A DNA stretch of 64,000 nt from Neorhizobium sp. SHOUNA12A (GTDB taxonomy: Bacteria > Pseudomonadota > Alphaproteobacteria > Rhizobiales > Rhizobiaceae): contig NZ_JALBGV010000003.1 of assembly GCF_023006505.1 (NCBI RefSeq), forward strand, positions 1 through 64,000, read 5' to 3'. Below, in pieces: positions 36,048-44,838 of the stretch. The position numbers were made by a program, and so were the translations under genes. Within the stretch, counting starts at the first letter, position 1. The number at the start of each line of letters is the position of its first letter. The notes beneath the pieces were generated by a model. It saw only the letters and a list, made by a program, of their open reading frames with translations, had not been told where the DNA came from and made no database searches.

Positions 36048-36806
36048 TCAGCCGGCAGAGAGACCTGCTTCGCGGAACCATGTCCGCGCATCGGCGCCGG
36101 CGGCAATTCGCATCGGCGCGTCAGGTTCCGTCACCGCACGCCAGACAGCCTGCGCCACATCTCCCGGCGTCGTCACCTCGCTCCCGGAGCGCAGCTCCTG
36201 GAGATAGTTGTGAACAAATGCGCTGTAAGGCTCGGGAATATCCATTCCCATGCGCGCCATGGCATTCTTCCCGAACCCTGTCGTCGGCGCCGAACCGGGC
36301 AACACGAGCCGCGCACGCACACCGAACAATGCGGCCTCCAATGCCAGGCTTTCGGTAAAGGCGTTCAGCGCCGCCTTGCTGGCACTGTAGACGGAAAGCG
36401 CCGGCAGTGGCTTGATGGTGACGCTGGAACTGACATTGACGATGATGCCCGAACCGCGTGCGCGAAGCTGCGGCAGGACGGCCTTCGTCATGGCGATCGC
36501 GCCGAAGACGTTCGTCTCGAACAGCTCGCGGACTTTCCCCATGTCGGCGCCCTCCAGGACGTTCAGCATGCCGACCCCGGCATTGTTGACCAGAGCGTCG
36601 ATGGCGCCCGCCGCCTCCACGGCCTTCGCGATGCTATCCGCGTCCGTGACGTCCAGGGGAAGGATGTTAAGCCGGTCGTGGCTCGGCAGCAGATCTTCGC
36701 GCGGTCTCCGCATGGTCGCGACGACCTCCCATCCCCCAGCAAGAAAGGTCTCCGCGATGGCGAGACCAAAACCGGAGGAGCATCCTGTAATGAGTATCTT
36801 GGACAT
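36048..36806 (-). CDS. SDR family NAD(P)-dependent oxidoreductase
   Basis: A 252-residue classical short-chain dehydrogenase: cofactor loop TGCSSGFGLAIA (TGxxxGxG), Asp/Arg-type NADP-favouring segment ATMRRP, NNAGVG, catalytic Ser in NVSSSV and YSASK (Tyr-x-x-x-Lys). The substrate is unknown. I chose the ATG at 36806, which starts MSKILITG, over an upstream one. It is divergent from an AraC regulator with a nested dyad between them, so the pair is likely a small regulated unit. Confidence 0.9.
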   Translation of the reverse strand: MSKILITGCSSGFGLAIAETFLAGGWEVVATMRRPREDLLPSHDRLNILPLDVTDADSIAKAVEAAGAIDALVNNAGVGMLNVLEGADMGKVRELFETNVFGAIAMTKAVLPQLRARGSGIIVNVSSSVTIKPLPALSVYSASKAALNAFTESLALEAALFGVRARLVLPGSAPTTGFGKNAMARMGMDIPEPYSAFVHNYLQELRSGSEVTTPGDVAQAVWRAVTEPDAPMRIAAGADARTWFREAGLSAG

Positions 36807-36858
36807 CTGTGCTTGTTTCCCGATGATGTGTGCCCTGAAGAGATGGACCAATCGGCAT

Positions 36859-36902
36859 GGACTTTCTATATTCAATGATCCGACATTGATTAGTGAAAGT
36901 CC
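36859..36902. promoter_or_regulatory. Nested dyad between the SDR and AraC genes
   Basis: Two inverted pairs share one centre: outer GGACTTTC (36859-36866) with GAAAGTCC (36895-36902), and inner TCAATG (36872-36877) with CATTGA (36884-36889). The outer right arm ends five bases before the AraC start codon. It could be an operator or a leader hairpin. Confidence 0.55.
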
Positions 36903-36907
36903 GAATT

Positions 36908-37807
36908 ATGTCCGACCCTCTCGCTGAAGTAGTTTCCCTGCTGAAGCCGAGCCCGTCGATATCGAAGCTGGTGACCGGAGGCGGTCGTTGGATCGTCGAA
37001 CGTACAGAGCTCGGAAGTCCCTTCTACTGCGCCGTCGTCGAAGGCCGTTGCCGCCTCAGCGTCGCCGACCGCCAGCCGATCCTGCTCACCGCGGGCGATT
37101 TCGTCCTGGTGCCGGATATCTACTCGTTCACGATGAGCAGCATGGACCTGCCATCTCGCGCTGCACCCCCGCAGCGTCTCGAGACAAGTCCGGGCGTATT
37201 CCGACTGGGGGATCCCGAGGCTCCGGTCGAGGTCAGGGCCATGGTGGGGCATTGTGCCTTCGTCGCTCGCGAGCGAACTCTGCTCGTCTCGCTGCTGCCG
37301 GAGGTAATCCATGTTCACGGCGAGGATCGGCTGACCACGCTGGTCGGTTTGATTCACGATGAAACACGCAGCGGCCGCGTCGCCCGCGACATGGTGCTCG
37401 GTCGGCTGCTCGAAGTACTGCTCATCGAAGCTCTTCGCTCGGTCGGCGGTGAAACGGCTCCGCCGGGCTTGTTGCGCGGACTTGCCGATCCGCAACTGGC
37501 AGCCGCATTGCGTCGTCTTCACGACGATCCGGGCGGCAACATAACAGTGGCAGCCCTGGCGCGGGATGCAGCCATGTCGCGGTCCACCTTTTTTGACCGG
37601 TTCCGATGCGAGGTCGGCGTAGCACCGATGGAATATGTAACGACCTGGCGCATGGCGCTGGCGAAGAAACTCCTTCGTCGTGATGTTGCGTTGGCCGACA
37701 TTGCCCGACGCGTCGGCTACGGCTCGGCAAGCGCGTTCAGCGTGGCGTTCAGCCGGCATGTCGGCACGTCGCCCGGAGCCTATTCGCGATACACTCCGGA
37801 TGAATGA
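36908..37807 (+). CDS. AraC family regulator with cupin-type sensor
   Basis: A 299-residue regulator. The N-terminal cupin-like domain (residues 1-170; VVEGRCRLSV, LTAGDFVLVP) matches the AraC_binding/cupin_6 group that senses small ligands. The C-terminal double HTH has ITVAALARDAAMSRSTFFDRF and LADIARRVGYGSASAFSVAF, ending in the usual G.SPG.YR-like motif (GTSPGAYSR). I chose the ATG at 36908; a GTG at 36893 is an alternative. It is divergent from an SDR gene, its likely target. This cupin_6/SDR divergent pairing recurs in proteobacteria. Confidence 0.92.
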   Translation: MSDPLAEVVSLLKPSPSISKLVTGGGRWIVERTELGSPFYCAVVEGRCRLSVADRQPILLTAGDFVLVPDIYSFTMSSMDLPSRAAPPQRLETSPGVFRLGDPEAPVEVRAMVGHCAFVARERTLLVSLLPEVIHVHGEDRLTTLVGLIHDETRSGRVARDMVLGRLLEVLLIEALRSVGGETAPPGLLRGLADPQLAAALRRLHDDPGGNITVAALARDAAMSRSTFFDRFRCEVGVAPMEYVTTWRMALAKKLLRRDVALADIARRVGYGSASAFSVAFSRHVGTSPGAYSRYTPDE

Positions 37808-37859
37808 AGGCGGTGGTACCTGGCGTTGATCTCGCGCTCGCGAGCCTGCTTCCAGCCAT

Positions 37860-37877
37860 CGCCGCTTTAACGCGGCG
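37860..37877. terminator. Hairpin between convergent AraC and alginate operon ends
   Basis: CGCCGC (37860-37865) and GCGGCG (37872-37877) flank TTTAAC. It sits in the 87-base gap between the AraC gene and the last gene of the alginate operon, so it may terminate both. There is no T tract. Confidence 0.4.
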
Positions 37878-37894
37878 GAGCGGCAATTGCCTTC

Positions 37895-39181
37895 CTAGAA
37901 GAGTGACGGTGGAACAACCTGTCGAAGGACGGGTGCGGCGAACCGCATGCTCGCACGCGAAGGCGATGGCGCGAGTTGCAGGCAAAGTCTGAGGCGCAGG
38001 CTCTGCATGGACGTCTTCAGCTGGATCGGCGGTGTTCGCAGCAGACCCTTCCAGGCTTCGCCGGGATAAGGGGCCAGTGTCCCCTCCCCGAGATCGAAGG
38101 GCGCGAGTGCCCGGGCGGTCAGCCCTTTCGGCGCCTGGTCTTGAAGCTCCAGCGAAATCTCGCGCCAGCCGTCATGCGCGTCGACCTCCACGAGGCAGCT
38201 TGCCTGAACCCAGGCGCCGGCCGGTAGTGGATTGAGGTAGTCACGATTGAGAACATCGATTGAGGCCTGGCCTTCGGAAAGCGAAACTTGCCAACCGTCC
38301 TGGCCGTCCGTTGATCCGGCCAGTCGGTCGACCACCACATCGGATCCGGAAACGCTGATCTCGTCGCGAAGCGATCCGGTGCCGCCGAGAGAAGGGTTGG
38401 GCAGAAGATTGCCCAATGGATTGTTGACCGGATCGAACCTGTCGTCCGGTGCCGGGCGTAGGACACTTGGTGGGGGAAGGAAATCCGCCAGATAGGCGGT
38501 CAGCGCCTTGCCGACGGCGTAACCGCCCGGCACCGAGAAATGCGTCCCGTCGTCCGAAAACCCAGCCTGCGGAACCCCGTCGGCCGAACTCCAGTCGATC
38601 CACGGCTCGTTCCAGTCGAAGACATGGCACCCTGCCCGTTGCGCCGCGAAGGCCAGGCTCTTCTGGTTGATCCAATGCGCCTTTGCCCGTTCCGGACCAC
38701 CGACGGCCCATTTCTGCGTGCCGCGGGCGAGGATGGGCAGAAGGATGACCAGCTTGCCGGCGCAAAGCAGCCGGTCGACGATCGCCTCGCGGGTTGCCTG
38801 GATCACTTCCTTGGTTTCGACCATCATGTCGTTCGTGCCGGCATCGACGATGATGAGGTCGAAGTCGAGCTTGAGCACGTCGTCCAGCCGAAGGGCGATG
38901 TCGCGGGCCTTCTGGCCCGAAACGCCGGCGTTCAATCCCCCGAAGCCGCGGGTGACGCCGACCCTGCCGCTCGGTTCCCACCCTGGATGCACGATAGGAT
39001 CGTGAAACACGCCGATCTCGAGCCGGCCTGCCGAAAGCACCTCCGCCCAGGTGACCCAGCCGCGTGCCGACGACCAGATATGTCGTTCGCCGGCATGGTG
39101 GTTCTGCTGGACAAGCGATGTTCCGAGCAACGCGATGCGGCGGCCGTTGATCGGGCCATGGATCGGCAATGTGCGGGTCAT
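37895..39181 (-). CDS. SGNH/GDSL hydrolase with C-terminal beta domain
   Basis: A 428-residue two-domain protein. Residues 1-250 are an SGNH esterase: block I LLGTSLVQ (Ser 22), Gly in NAGVSGQ, block III DAGTNDM (115-119) and block V SDDGTHFS (catalytic Asp 211, His 214). Residues 260-428 are beta-rich and could bind carbohydrate. There is no signal peptide. It is the last gene of the alginate operon, 11 bases behind the SDR. Bacterial alginates from Pseudomonas and Azotobacter are O-acetylated, so deacetylation of imported oligomers is an attractive role, but this is inference. The start at 39181 is chosen because upstream residues read as the SDR shadow. Confidence 0.85.
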   Translation of the reverse strand: MTRTLPIHGPINGRRIALLGTSLVQQNHHAGERHIWSSARGWVTWAEVLSAGRLEIGVFHDPIVHPGWEPSGRVGVTRGFGGLNAGVSGQKARDIALRLDDVLKLDFDLIIVDAGTNDMMVETKEVIQATREAIVDRLLCAGKLVILLPILARGTQKWAVGGPERAKAHWINQKSLAFAAQRAGCHVFDWNEPWIDWSSADGVPQAGFSDDGTHFSVPGGYAVGKALTAYLADFLPPPSVLRPAPDDRFDPVNNPLGNLLPNPSLGGTGSLRDEISVSGSDVVVDRLAGSTDGQDGWQVSLSEGQASIDVLNRDYLNPLPAGAWVQASCLVEVDAHDGWREISLELQDQAPKGLTARALAPFDLGEGTLAPYPGEAWKGLLRTPPIQLKTSMQSLRLRLCLQLAPSPSRASMRFAAPVLRQVVPPSLF

Positions 39182-39192
39182 GTCTGCCGGTC

Positions 39193-39942
39193 TCACGAGA
39201 ACACGGTGCCGCCGTTGACGTCGTAGCAGGCGCCGGTAATGAAGGCCGCGTCGTCCGACATCAGAAAGGCGACGAGGCTTGCGACCTCTTGCGAACTGCC
39301 TTCGCGTTTCAAAGGCGTTGCCGCAGCGACGCGCTCGCGCACTTCGGGCTTGGTGAACATATCGTGGAAGGTTGTGGAGATCATGCCGGGGCAAACCGAA
39401 TTGACCCGGATCTTTGGACCGAGCTCCTTTGCGAGTGCGCGCGTATAGGTCATCACCGCGCCTTTCGAGGTCGCATAGGCGAGCGCGCCGGGGCCGCCGC
39501 CGTCGCGCCCTGCCTGCGAGGCAAAGGTCACGATCGCGCCGTGGCCTGCCATCGCGGCTGTGGCCGCCTTCGTGGCGTTGAACAGCGAGGTGAGATTGAG
39601 GTCGATGACCTCCTGGAAGAAGGCTTGATCCATGTCTGCCAATGTCTTGCGCGCGACGATGCCCCCAGTGACGTGGACCAGCCCGTCGAGCCTACCGAAA
39701 TCCGACAGCGCCTTGTCGACGGCAGCCTGCGCATCCGCAGCCTTGGTCATATCCGCCTTGATGGCGACGCCCCTGCCGCCTGCGGCAGAAATGGCCGCGA
39801 TGCTGGCCTGCGCCCCAGCGGCCGAGCCGAAATAGGTCACCACCACCCGGGCGCCCTCCTCAGCCAGCCATTCAGCACAGGCCCTGCCGATGTCGCGTCC
39901 GCCGCCGGTCACCAGGATGACCTTGTCTTTCAATCCGTTCAT
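39193..39942 (-). CDS. SDR oxidoreductase, likely DEH reductase of alginate catabolism
   Basis: A 249-residue classical [19 protein letters not shown], strand-2 end VVVTYFGS suggesting NADPH use, HVTGGI (variant of NNAG), Ser in FASQAG, YATSK, and a C-terminal DVNGGTVFS. It follows the PL15 lyase by 18 bases. In Agrobacterium and Sphingomonas A1 an SDR in this place (A1-R/Atu3026 type) reduces 4-deoxy-L-erythro-5-hexoseulose uronate (DEH) to 2-keto-3-deoxygluconate. Specificity is inferred from context. GAGGA lies seven bases before the ATG. Confidence 0.87.
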   Translation of the reverse strand: MNGLKDKVILVTGGGRDIGRACAEWLAEEGARVVVTYFGSAAGAQASIAAISAAGGRGVAIKADMTKAADAQAAVDKALSDFGRLDGLVHVTGGIVARKTLADMDQAFFQEVIDLNLTSLFNATKAATAAMAGHGAIVTFASQAGRDGGGPGALAYATSKGAVMTYTRALAKELGPKIRVNSVCPGMISTTFHDMFTKPEVRERVAAATPLKREGSSQEVASLVAFLMSDDAAFITGACYDVNGGTVFS

Positions 39943-39960
39943 GGAAAATTCCTCGTGCAG

Positions 39961-42285
39961 TCAGAAGTTCTTCGGGATGACGATCCGCAGCTGGTTGTCG
40001 TCGACATCGGTGAAATAGATGTCGGCGCTGAAGCCCTGGTCGTCGATGAAGTGGAAGACCCGCCTCGGTTCGTTCAGCGAATAAGGGACGAGTAGGGTCA
40101 CGAGCGTGTGCTTGGTGGACGGGGGAAGGCTTGCCTCGATATGGAATTGCGTCGCCAGCCCCTCGACTTCGACCGGATCGACGCCCTCGAAGCCTTCCAC
40201 CAGCCGAACTTCGGGCGCTCCGGACGTGGAATGGACGAACTGTCCGTAGAGCCCGGCGCGTTCTCCGGTCAGCCGGAAGCTGTTCGATCCGACATCCATG
40301 GATCGGGTGGCATGGAACAGCCACTGGATCGACTTGGCAGTCGCGCATTCGACACGGTCGACGATCACCAGAAAATCGCTGTGCGAGAAATAGATATCTC
40401 GCTCGGCGCGCAGGACATCCGGATCGGCGGCATGGTAGGCGGCCGTCGCATCGCCGCTGATGAAGACATGTGTCTTTTCTTCCCGGACCGCGAGGATCCG
40501 GCCGCCGGCCTTCTTGGCGATCGTCTTGTCGCCGTCCGCATACTGGCCCCTGCCTTCGATCAGGACGGCGTTCTTGGAGATCGTCTGGCGCCGCCAGTTG
40601 CGGTGCATGGTGGAGTTGAAGGCGACATAATAGCCGCTCTGGATCGCCAGGTCCTCGCCGAAGGCATAAAGAAGGAAGGCGTTCTGGTCGCCGTGGCTGT
40701 GACTGAGGGAGCCGAAGGAACTGCTCTTGAACAGGAACTGGATATGCCGAGCAGGGTCGTCCATGTGTTTTTGGACGGCAACCCAGCCGATGTCCTTGAA
40801 CCACTTGACCGGCGGCAGGTCGGATGGCGCCCTGGCTTCGACCGGCGGATAATCGTGGCGATAGACGAGATCGTCGAAATTGAGATCCCACCAGCCATAA
40901 TTATAGAATTCCATCGCGGTGCCGGCCGCCCCCGCGTTCAGGCGTTCGTAATACCATTGGTAATAGGGATTGCCCGTGACCCCGGCGAACTGACGGACAT
41001 TGTATCCGACCTTGAGGCCCGGCGGATCGCCGAGTGTCGAGTCGTCTCCGAAACAGGCGCGGCGCGTGCCTGGCGCCTTCGTGTAAAGCGGAAAATCACC
41101 GGTCTTCTGGAAGAACGGCCGCTGGTAGAGATCGACCTTGAGAAAGGCGCGGATCAGGTTGGCCGCCTCGGTCAGATAGGCGATCCCGGTCATCCAGTAA
41201 TGCGGCCCCTCGGCCCAGCCGCCATCCTTGCCGCCCCAGGGGGAATAGAGGGTGAAGAGGAATTCGACCGTATAGTCCAGCCAGCCCTCCGCCTCCTTCT
41301 CCTCGCCGGCCAGCGCGATGCAGGCGGCCGTCAATGCCGCCGAAAGGGAGCGTACCGCATGGCTGTCATAGGGAAAGACATGGATGCGCGCGCGCCACAG
41401 GACATGGTCGGCCACCTCGCGGGTGCGGGCAAGCAGCACATTTCGGACCTGTTTGCGCTCATCCTCATCCAGATGGTCGTGTAGCCAGTCGTACCCCCAG
41501 GCGAGCGCGGTGACGACGCGGAAGGCCGCCTCGTCGTTGTAGGAGCGGCTCGTCGCGCCTTTCGGATCCCATGCGGCAACGGACAGAAGCCAGGTCTTGG
41601 CCATGGCAATCAGGGCGGGGTCATCCAGGATCACGCCGCCGATGGCCAGATGGCGGATGGCATAGATGACCTCCTGGCAGTCGATATACATCTGCCGCCA
41701 GAGCGTTGCGATGCGGATATTGTCCGGATAAGGGGAAGGCTCGGAAATTATCGCGCGCGATAGCCAGGGTTCGACGGAATTATGGAAGAAATTCTGCCAG
41801 CCGCAGTGATCGGGTGCCGACTTGAGCTTCTCCCGAAAGGCGATCACCCCATCGGGATTGAGCCATAGACGGGGATGGCGAAGGTCCCTCGCCTGAAGCC
41901 GGGCTTCAGCGCGCGGCAGCTGCGTTTGCGGCAGGTCGGGAGTGATGTCGAACGACCGGACGCTGCTCCACCCCGAGGCGACGCGTTTTGCTTTGGCGTC
42001 CCAGAGCGCGAACGCCCAGGAATAGGAGCCGGGCTCGAATATCACGTCGGGCGTGAAGAAGTTCCAGGCCAGATTGTCAAAGACGTGCGTGACCCCGGGC
42101 GCGAAGTCCGGATCGGACGAGACCTTCAGAACGTAACGGGCATCATCGTCAAGCGCCGGCAGCCAGCTGAAGCGCGGCGGGTTCTCCTGGATGGGGGCGC
42201 CGTCCGGCTGGTATGTGATCGTCAGCGTGCCGGGCTTCGGCTCGTCGAGATATTGCAAACGGGGGGCTTCGGCGATTTTGGGCAT
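39961..42285 (-). CDS. Exo-type alginate lyase, polysaccharide lyase family 15 (Atu3025-like)
   Basis: A 774-residue heparinase II/III-superfamily lyase: N-terminal beta domain (about 1-120), alpha/alpha toroid (about 130-450) and C-terminal antiparallel beta sandwich. From memory, Agrobacterium Atu3025 (776 residues) uses His 311 and Tyr 365 for catalysis. Here His 309 in DSHAVRS and Tyr 363 in EGPHYWM sit two positions earlier, as expected for a direct orthologue, and a His pair SHSHGD is also present. It releases unsaturated monomers from alginate oligomers. No signal peptide is seen, so it works in the cytoplasm after uptake. It lies between the importer and DEH-reductase-like genes. Confidence 0.9.
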   Translation of the reverse strand: MPKIAEAPRLQYLDEPKPGTLTITYQPDGAPIQENPPRFSWLPALDDDARYVLKVSSDPDFAPGVTHVFDNLAWNFFTPDVIFEPGSYSWAFALWDAKAKRVASGWSSVRSFDITPDLPQTQLPRAEARLQARDLRHPRLWLNPDGVIAFREKLKSAPDHCGWQNFFHNSVEPWLSRAIISEPSPYPDNIRIATLWRQMYIDCQEVIYAIRHLAIGGVILDDPALIAMAKTWLLSVAAWDPKGATSRSYNDEAAFRVVTALAWGYDWLHDHLDEDERKQVRNVLLARTREVADHVLWRARIHVFPYDSHAVRSLSAALTAACIALAGEEKEAEGWLDYTVEFLFTLYSPWGGKDGGWAEGPHYWMTGIAYLTEAANLIRAFLKVDLYQRPFFQKTGDFPLYTKAPGTRRACFGDDSTLGDPPGLKVGYNVRQFAGVTGNPYYQWYYERLNAGAAGTAMEFYNYGWWDLNFDDLVYRHDYPPVEARAPSDLPPVKWFKDIGWVAVQKHMDDPARHIQFLFKSSSFGSLSHSHGDQNAFLLYAFGEDLAIQSGYYVAFNSTMHRNWRRQTISKNAVLIEGRGQYADGDKTIAKKAGGRILAVREEKTHVFISGDATAAYHAADPDVLRAERDIYFSHSDFLVIVDRVECATAKSIQWLFHATRSMDVGSNSFRLTGERAGLYGQFVHSTSGAPEVRLVEGFEGVDPVEVEGLATQFHIEASLPPSTKHTLVTLLVPYSLNEPRRVFHFIDDQGFSADIYFTDVDDNQLRIVIPKNF

Positions 42286-42317
42286 CGCAGTGAGATCCTT
42301 TAAATCTATGGAGAAGA

Positions 42318-42338
42318 GGGCGCGGGCCGGCCGCGCCC
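42318..42338. terminator. Strong hairpin between the alginate binding-protein and lyase genes
   Basis: GGGCGCGG (42318-42325) and CCGCGCCC (42331-42338) flank a 5-base loop. In the transcribed (minus) direction TCTTCTCC follows. It lies 8 bases after the binding-protein gene and before the lyase gene, so it probably acts as a partial terminator or mRNA stabiliser. Confidence 0.6.
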
Positions 42339-42345
42339 GGAGGCG

Positions 42346-43914
42346 TCAGTTCTTGCCGTACTGGCGGTCGTAAGCCGTCTGCATGACCTTGATCACCTTG
42401 GAGAGGCCAAGCTGTTCGAGACGGGCCTGGTAGGCGTCCCAGGATGCCGCGACATCTTGTGCGCCCAGCACCCAGGTTTGCTGCATCTCGGTCATGTAGG
42501 TAAGCAGGCTCGGCCAGTACTTGTCGTAGGTGGCACGCTCCTTGGCATCCATGGAGACGCCGGTGAATTCCGGCTGCAGGAGGCCTGGCTCCTTTTTGTA
42601 CATGGCGATGCCGTCGAGGGCCATCTTGTTGGTCCACTGCTCCTCGGACGGATAGGAGGCCCAGTAGCCGCGCGGTACGCCGGCGCCGATCTCCCACATC
42701 TGGGCGTTTACGGGCTTCGGATTGTGCAGCACGCTGTCCTTGTAGAGCGGCTTGCCGTCCTTCATGTCGTAATTGACGCCCTCGATACCCCAGTTGGACA
42801 GGATGCGGCCTTTCTCGGAGAACCAGAAGTCGAAATATTTGATCGTCTCGACCGGATGCTTGTTGCTGTAGGAGATCGCCCATCCGGCCGGCTGCACGGT
42901 GGCGCGGCGGCTGTCTTCGAACCGCTTGCCGGAAACCGTCTTCGGCGGCAGCATCGGCGCAAAATTGATGCCGGGAACGCTGTCCTTCAAAGCTTCGGTA
43001 TAGTTCGAGGTGCTGGCGAACCAGTCATGCGTCATGCCGCCGATATTATTGCCGAGCATGTATTCCCGGTCACGCGCGCCGCGCGTGAAGATCTCGGTAT
43101 CGATCAAGCCTTCCTTGAACCACTGGGCGACTTTGGAAATCCCGGTCTTGTAGTTCGGCGTCGTCCAGGGATGGACGATCTTGCCGTTCTCGACCATGAA
43201 ATCGCCATAACGCTCCGACCCCGAGACGCGGGCATCCCACATGTTGATCAACCGCACGGCCTCGATCGGCTCGCGGGCGAAATACGGAACCTCGTCCTTC
43301 TTGCCGTTGCCGTTCGGGTCCTTCTCGCGAAACGCCTTGAGCACCGTGTAGAGCTCGTCGACATTGCCGGGCTCCTTGAGGCCCAGCTTCTCCAGCCAGT
43401 CCTTGCGGATGAACCAGGCGCGCGAATATTCGCCCTCCGGGACATAAGGGATGAAATAGATATGGCCATCCGGGGCGCTGATCGTCTGGCGCACGACAGG
43501 GTGCTCGTCGAAGAACTTCTTCAGATTGGGGGCATGTTCCGCGATGAGGTCGTCGAGCGGCTGGAATGCTCCTTCCATCCCGTAACGGATGAAATCGTCC
43601 TTCAGGCCGCCGGTGACGTCGCCGCCGACGATGTCCGGCAGGTTCCCGGACGCCATCAACAGATTGAACGCGTCGCGGCTGTTGCTGGTGGCGAGAGACG
43701 CCACGTTCTTGACGTGGATGCCGGTCCATTCGGCCGCCTTCTTCTCCACCGGCCAGTTTTCCGTGTAGACGTATTTGTCACGGAAATGAAAGTGGATCGT
43801 CAGCTCGAGCGGATTGGCGACGATCTTGGTCGAGGCGTCCTGAGCATGGGCTGTACCGACTTGCAGAAAGGCGCATGTGGCCAGCAGGGTAAGGCTTTTT
43901 CGAAAGTGTCTCAT
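42346..43914 (-). CDS. AlgQ-like alginate oligosaccharide-binding protein of ABC transporter
   Basis: A 522-residue secreted binding protein. Sec signal MRHFRKSLTLLATCAFL ends near AHAQ. The fold is of the large AlgQ/LipO type. An EF-hand-like loop DPNGNGKKDE (residues 199-208) has ligand spacing D-N-N-K-D-E, the calcium site I remember in Sphingomonas A1 AlgQ2. Length is close to AlgQ2. It should capture alginate oligomers in the periplasm and pass them to the two permeases encoded upstream. AAGGAGGAG lies before the ATG. A GC-rich hairpin follows the gene. Confidence 0.88.
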   Translation of the reverse strand: MRHFRKSLTLLATCAFLQVGTAHAQDASTKIVANPLELTIHFHFRDKYVYTENWPVEKKAAEWTGIHVKNVASLATSNSRDAFNLLMASGNLPDIVGGDVTGGLKDDFIRYGMEGAFQPLDDLIAEHAPNLKKFFDEHPVVRQTISAPDGHIYFIPYVPEGEYSRAWFIRKDWLEKLGLKEPGNVDELYTVLKAFREKDPNGNGKKDEVPYFAREPIEAVRLINMWDARVSGSERYGDFMVENGKIVHPWTTPNYKTGISKVAQWFKEGLIDTEIFTRGARDREYMLGNNIGGMTHDWFASTSNYTEALKDSVPGINFAPMLPPKTVSGKRFEDSRRATVQPAGWAISYSNKHPVETIKYFDFWFSEKGRILSNWGIEGVNYDMKDGKPLYKDSVLHNPKPVNAQMWEIGAGVPRGYWASYPSEEQWTNKMALDGIAMYKKEPGLLQPEFTGVSMDAKERATYDKYWPSLLTYMTEMQQTWVLGAQDVAASWDAYQARLEQLGLSKVIKVMQTAYDRQYGKN

Positions 43915-43952
43915 CCATTTCTCCTCCTTAAACAGAATTGGCTTTGACGGCG

Positions 43953-44834
43953 TTATTCCTTCACTCCGCCAAGGGTGATGCCCTTGTTGAAGTATTTCTG
44001 GATGCTCGGATAAATGAGCAGGACCGGGATGATCGAGGCGATCATGATCGCTGCCGTCACCGTCTCGAACGAATAGCGCGACGTCATCAGACTGCTGGCG
44101 AACTCGTCATTGGCGCTCAGGTCGACGATGATCCGTTTCAGGTAGAGTTGCAGCGGGATCTTCTCTTCGCCGCGCAGAAGCACCATGGCCCAGAAATAAC
44201 TGTTCCAGCGCGACACGATGCAGAACAGGCCGACCGTGATGATCGCCGGCTTGGAGAGCGGAATGAAGACCTTCCAGAGCAGCTGGAACTCGCTTGCGCC
44301 GTCCATCTTGGCGGCCTCCTCGAAGGATTTCGGGACGGCCTCGAAGAAATTGCGCAGCAGGATGACGTTGAAGGCGTTGCAGGCAAAGCCGATGATCAGC
44401 CCAAAGCGTGAGTCCAGCAGGCCGAGATCGCGCATGTTCAGGAAGAACGGGATCATTCCCGCATTGAACCAGAGCGTGAACGCCACCATCAGGTTCAGGA
44501 ACTTGCGGCCGCGCAGCCGTGAGCGGGACAGGGCATAGGCGCCGGGGATCATGATCGCGAGGCTGACCGCGGTGCCGCCGAACGTGTAGATGAAAGTATT
44601 GCCGTAGGCGATCCAGAACAGCCGGTCCGACAGCACGAACTCGTAGGCCGCAAGCGTCAGGTCCTTCGGGAAAAGGATAACCTGCCCCGAGGTGACCGCG
44701 GCGCCCGAGGAGACCGATACCGCCAGGATGTAAATGAACGGATAGAGCGTCGACAGGACGAAGATGCCGATCAGCGCCGCATTGGCATATCCGAAGATCC
44801 AGTCGCCCCGGGAATAGAGGTTGAAATGTGCCAT
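43953..44834 (-). CDS. Carbohydrate ABC permease, AlgM2/LplC-like
   Basis: A 293-residue six-helix permease of the LplC/AlgM2 group: the N-terminus GDWIFGYANAALIGIFVLSTLYPF, YALSRSRLRGRKFLN and the EAA loop EEAAKMDGASEFQLLWKVFIPLSKPA. It forms a heterodimer with the AlgM1-like product, whose gene ends five bases upstream. Together with the AlgQ-like protein it imports large uronate oligomers. The C-terminus GITLGGVKE is typical for the group. Confidence 0.92.
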   Translation of the reverse strand: MAHFNLYSRGDWIFGYANAALIGIFVLSTLYPFIYILAVSVSSGAAVTSGQVILFPKDLTLAAYEFVLSDRLFWIAYGNTFIYTFGGTAVSLAIMIPGAYALSRSRLRGRKFLNLMVAFTLWFNAGMIPFFLNMRDLGLLDSRFGLIIGFACNAFNVILLRNFFEAVPKSFEEAAKMDGASEFQLLWKVFIPLSKPAIITVGLFCIVSRWNSYFWAMVLLRGEEKIPLQLYLKRIIVDLSANDEFASSLMTSRYSFETVTAAIMIASIIPVLLIYPSIQKYFNKGITLGGVKE

Positions 44835-44838
44835 GACA

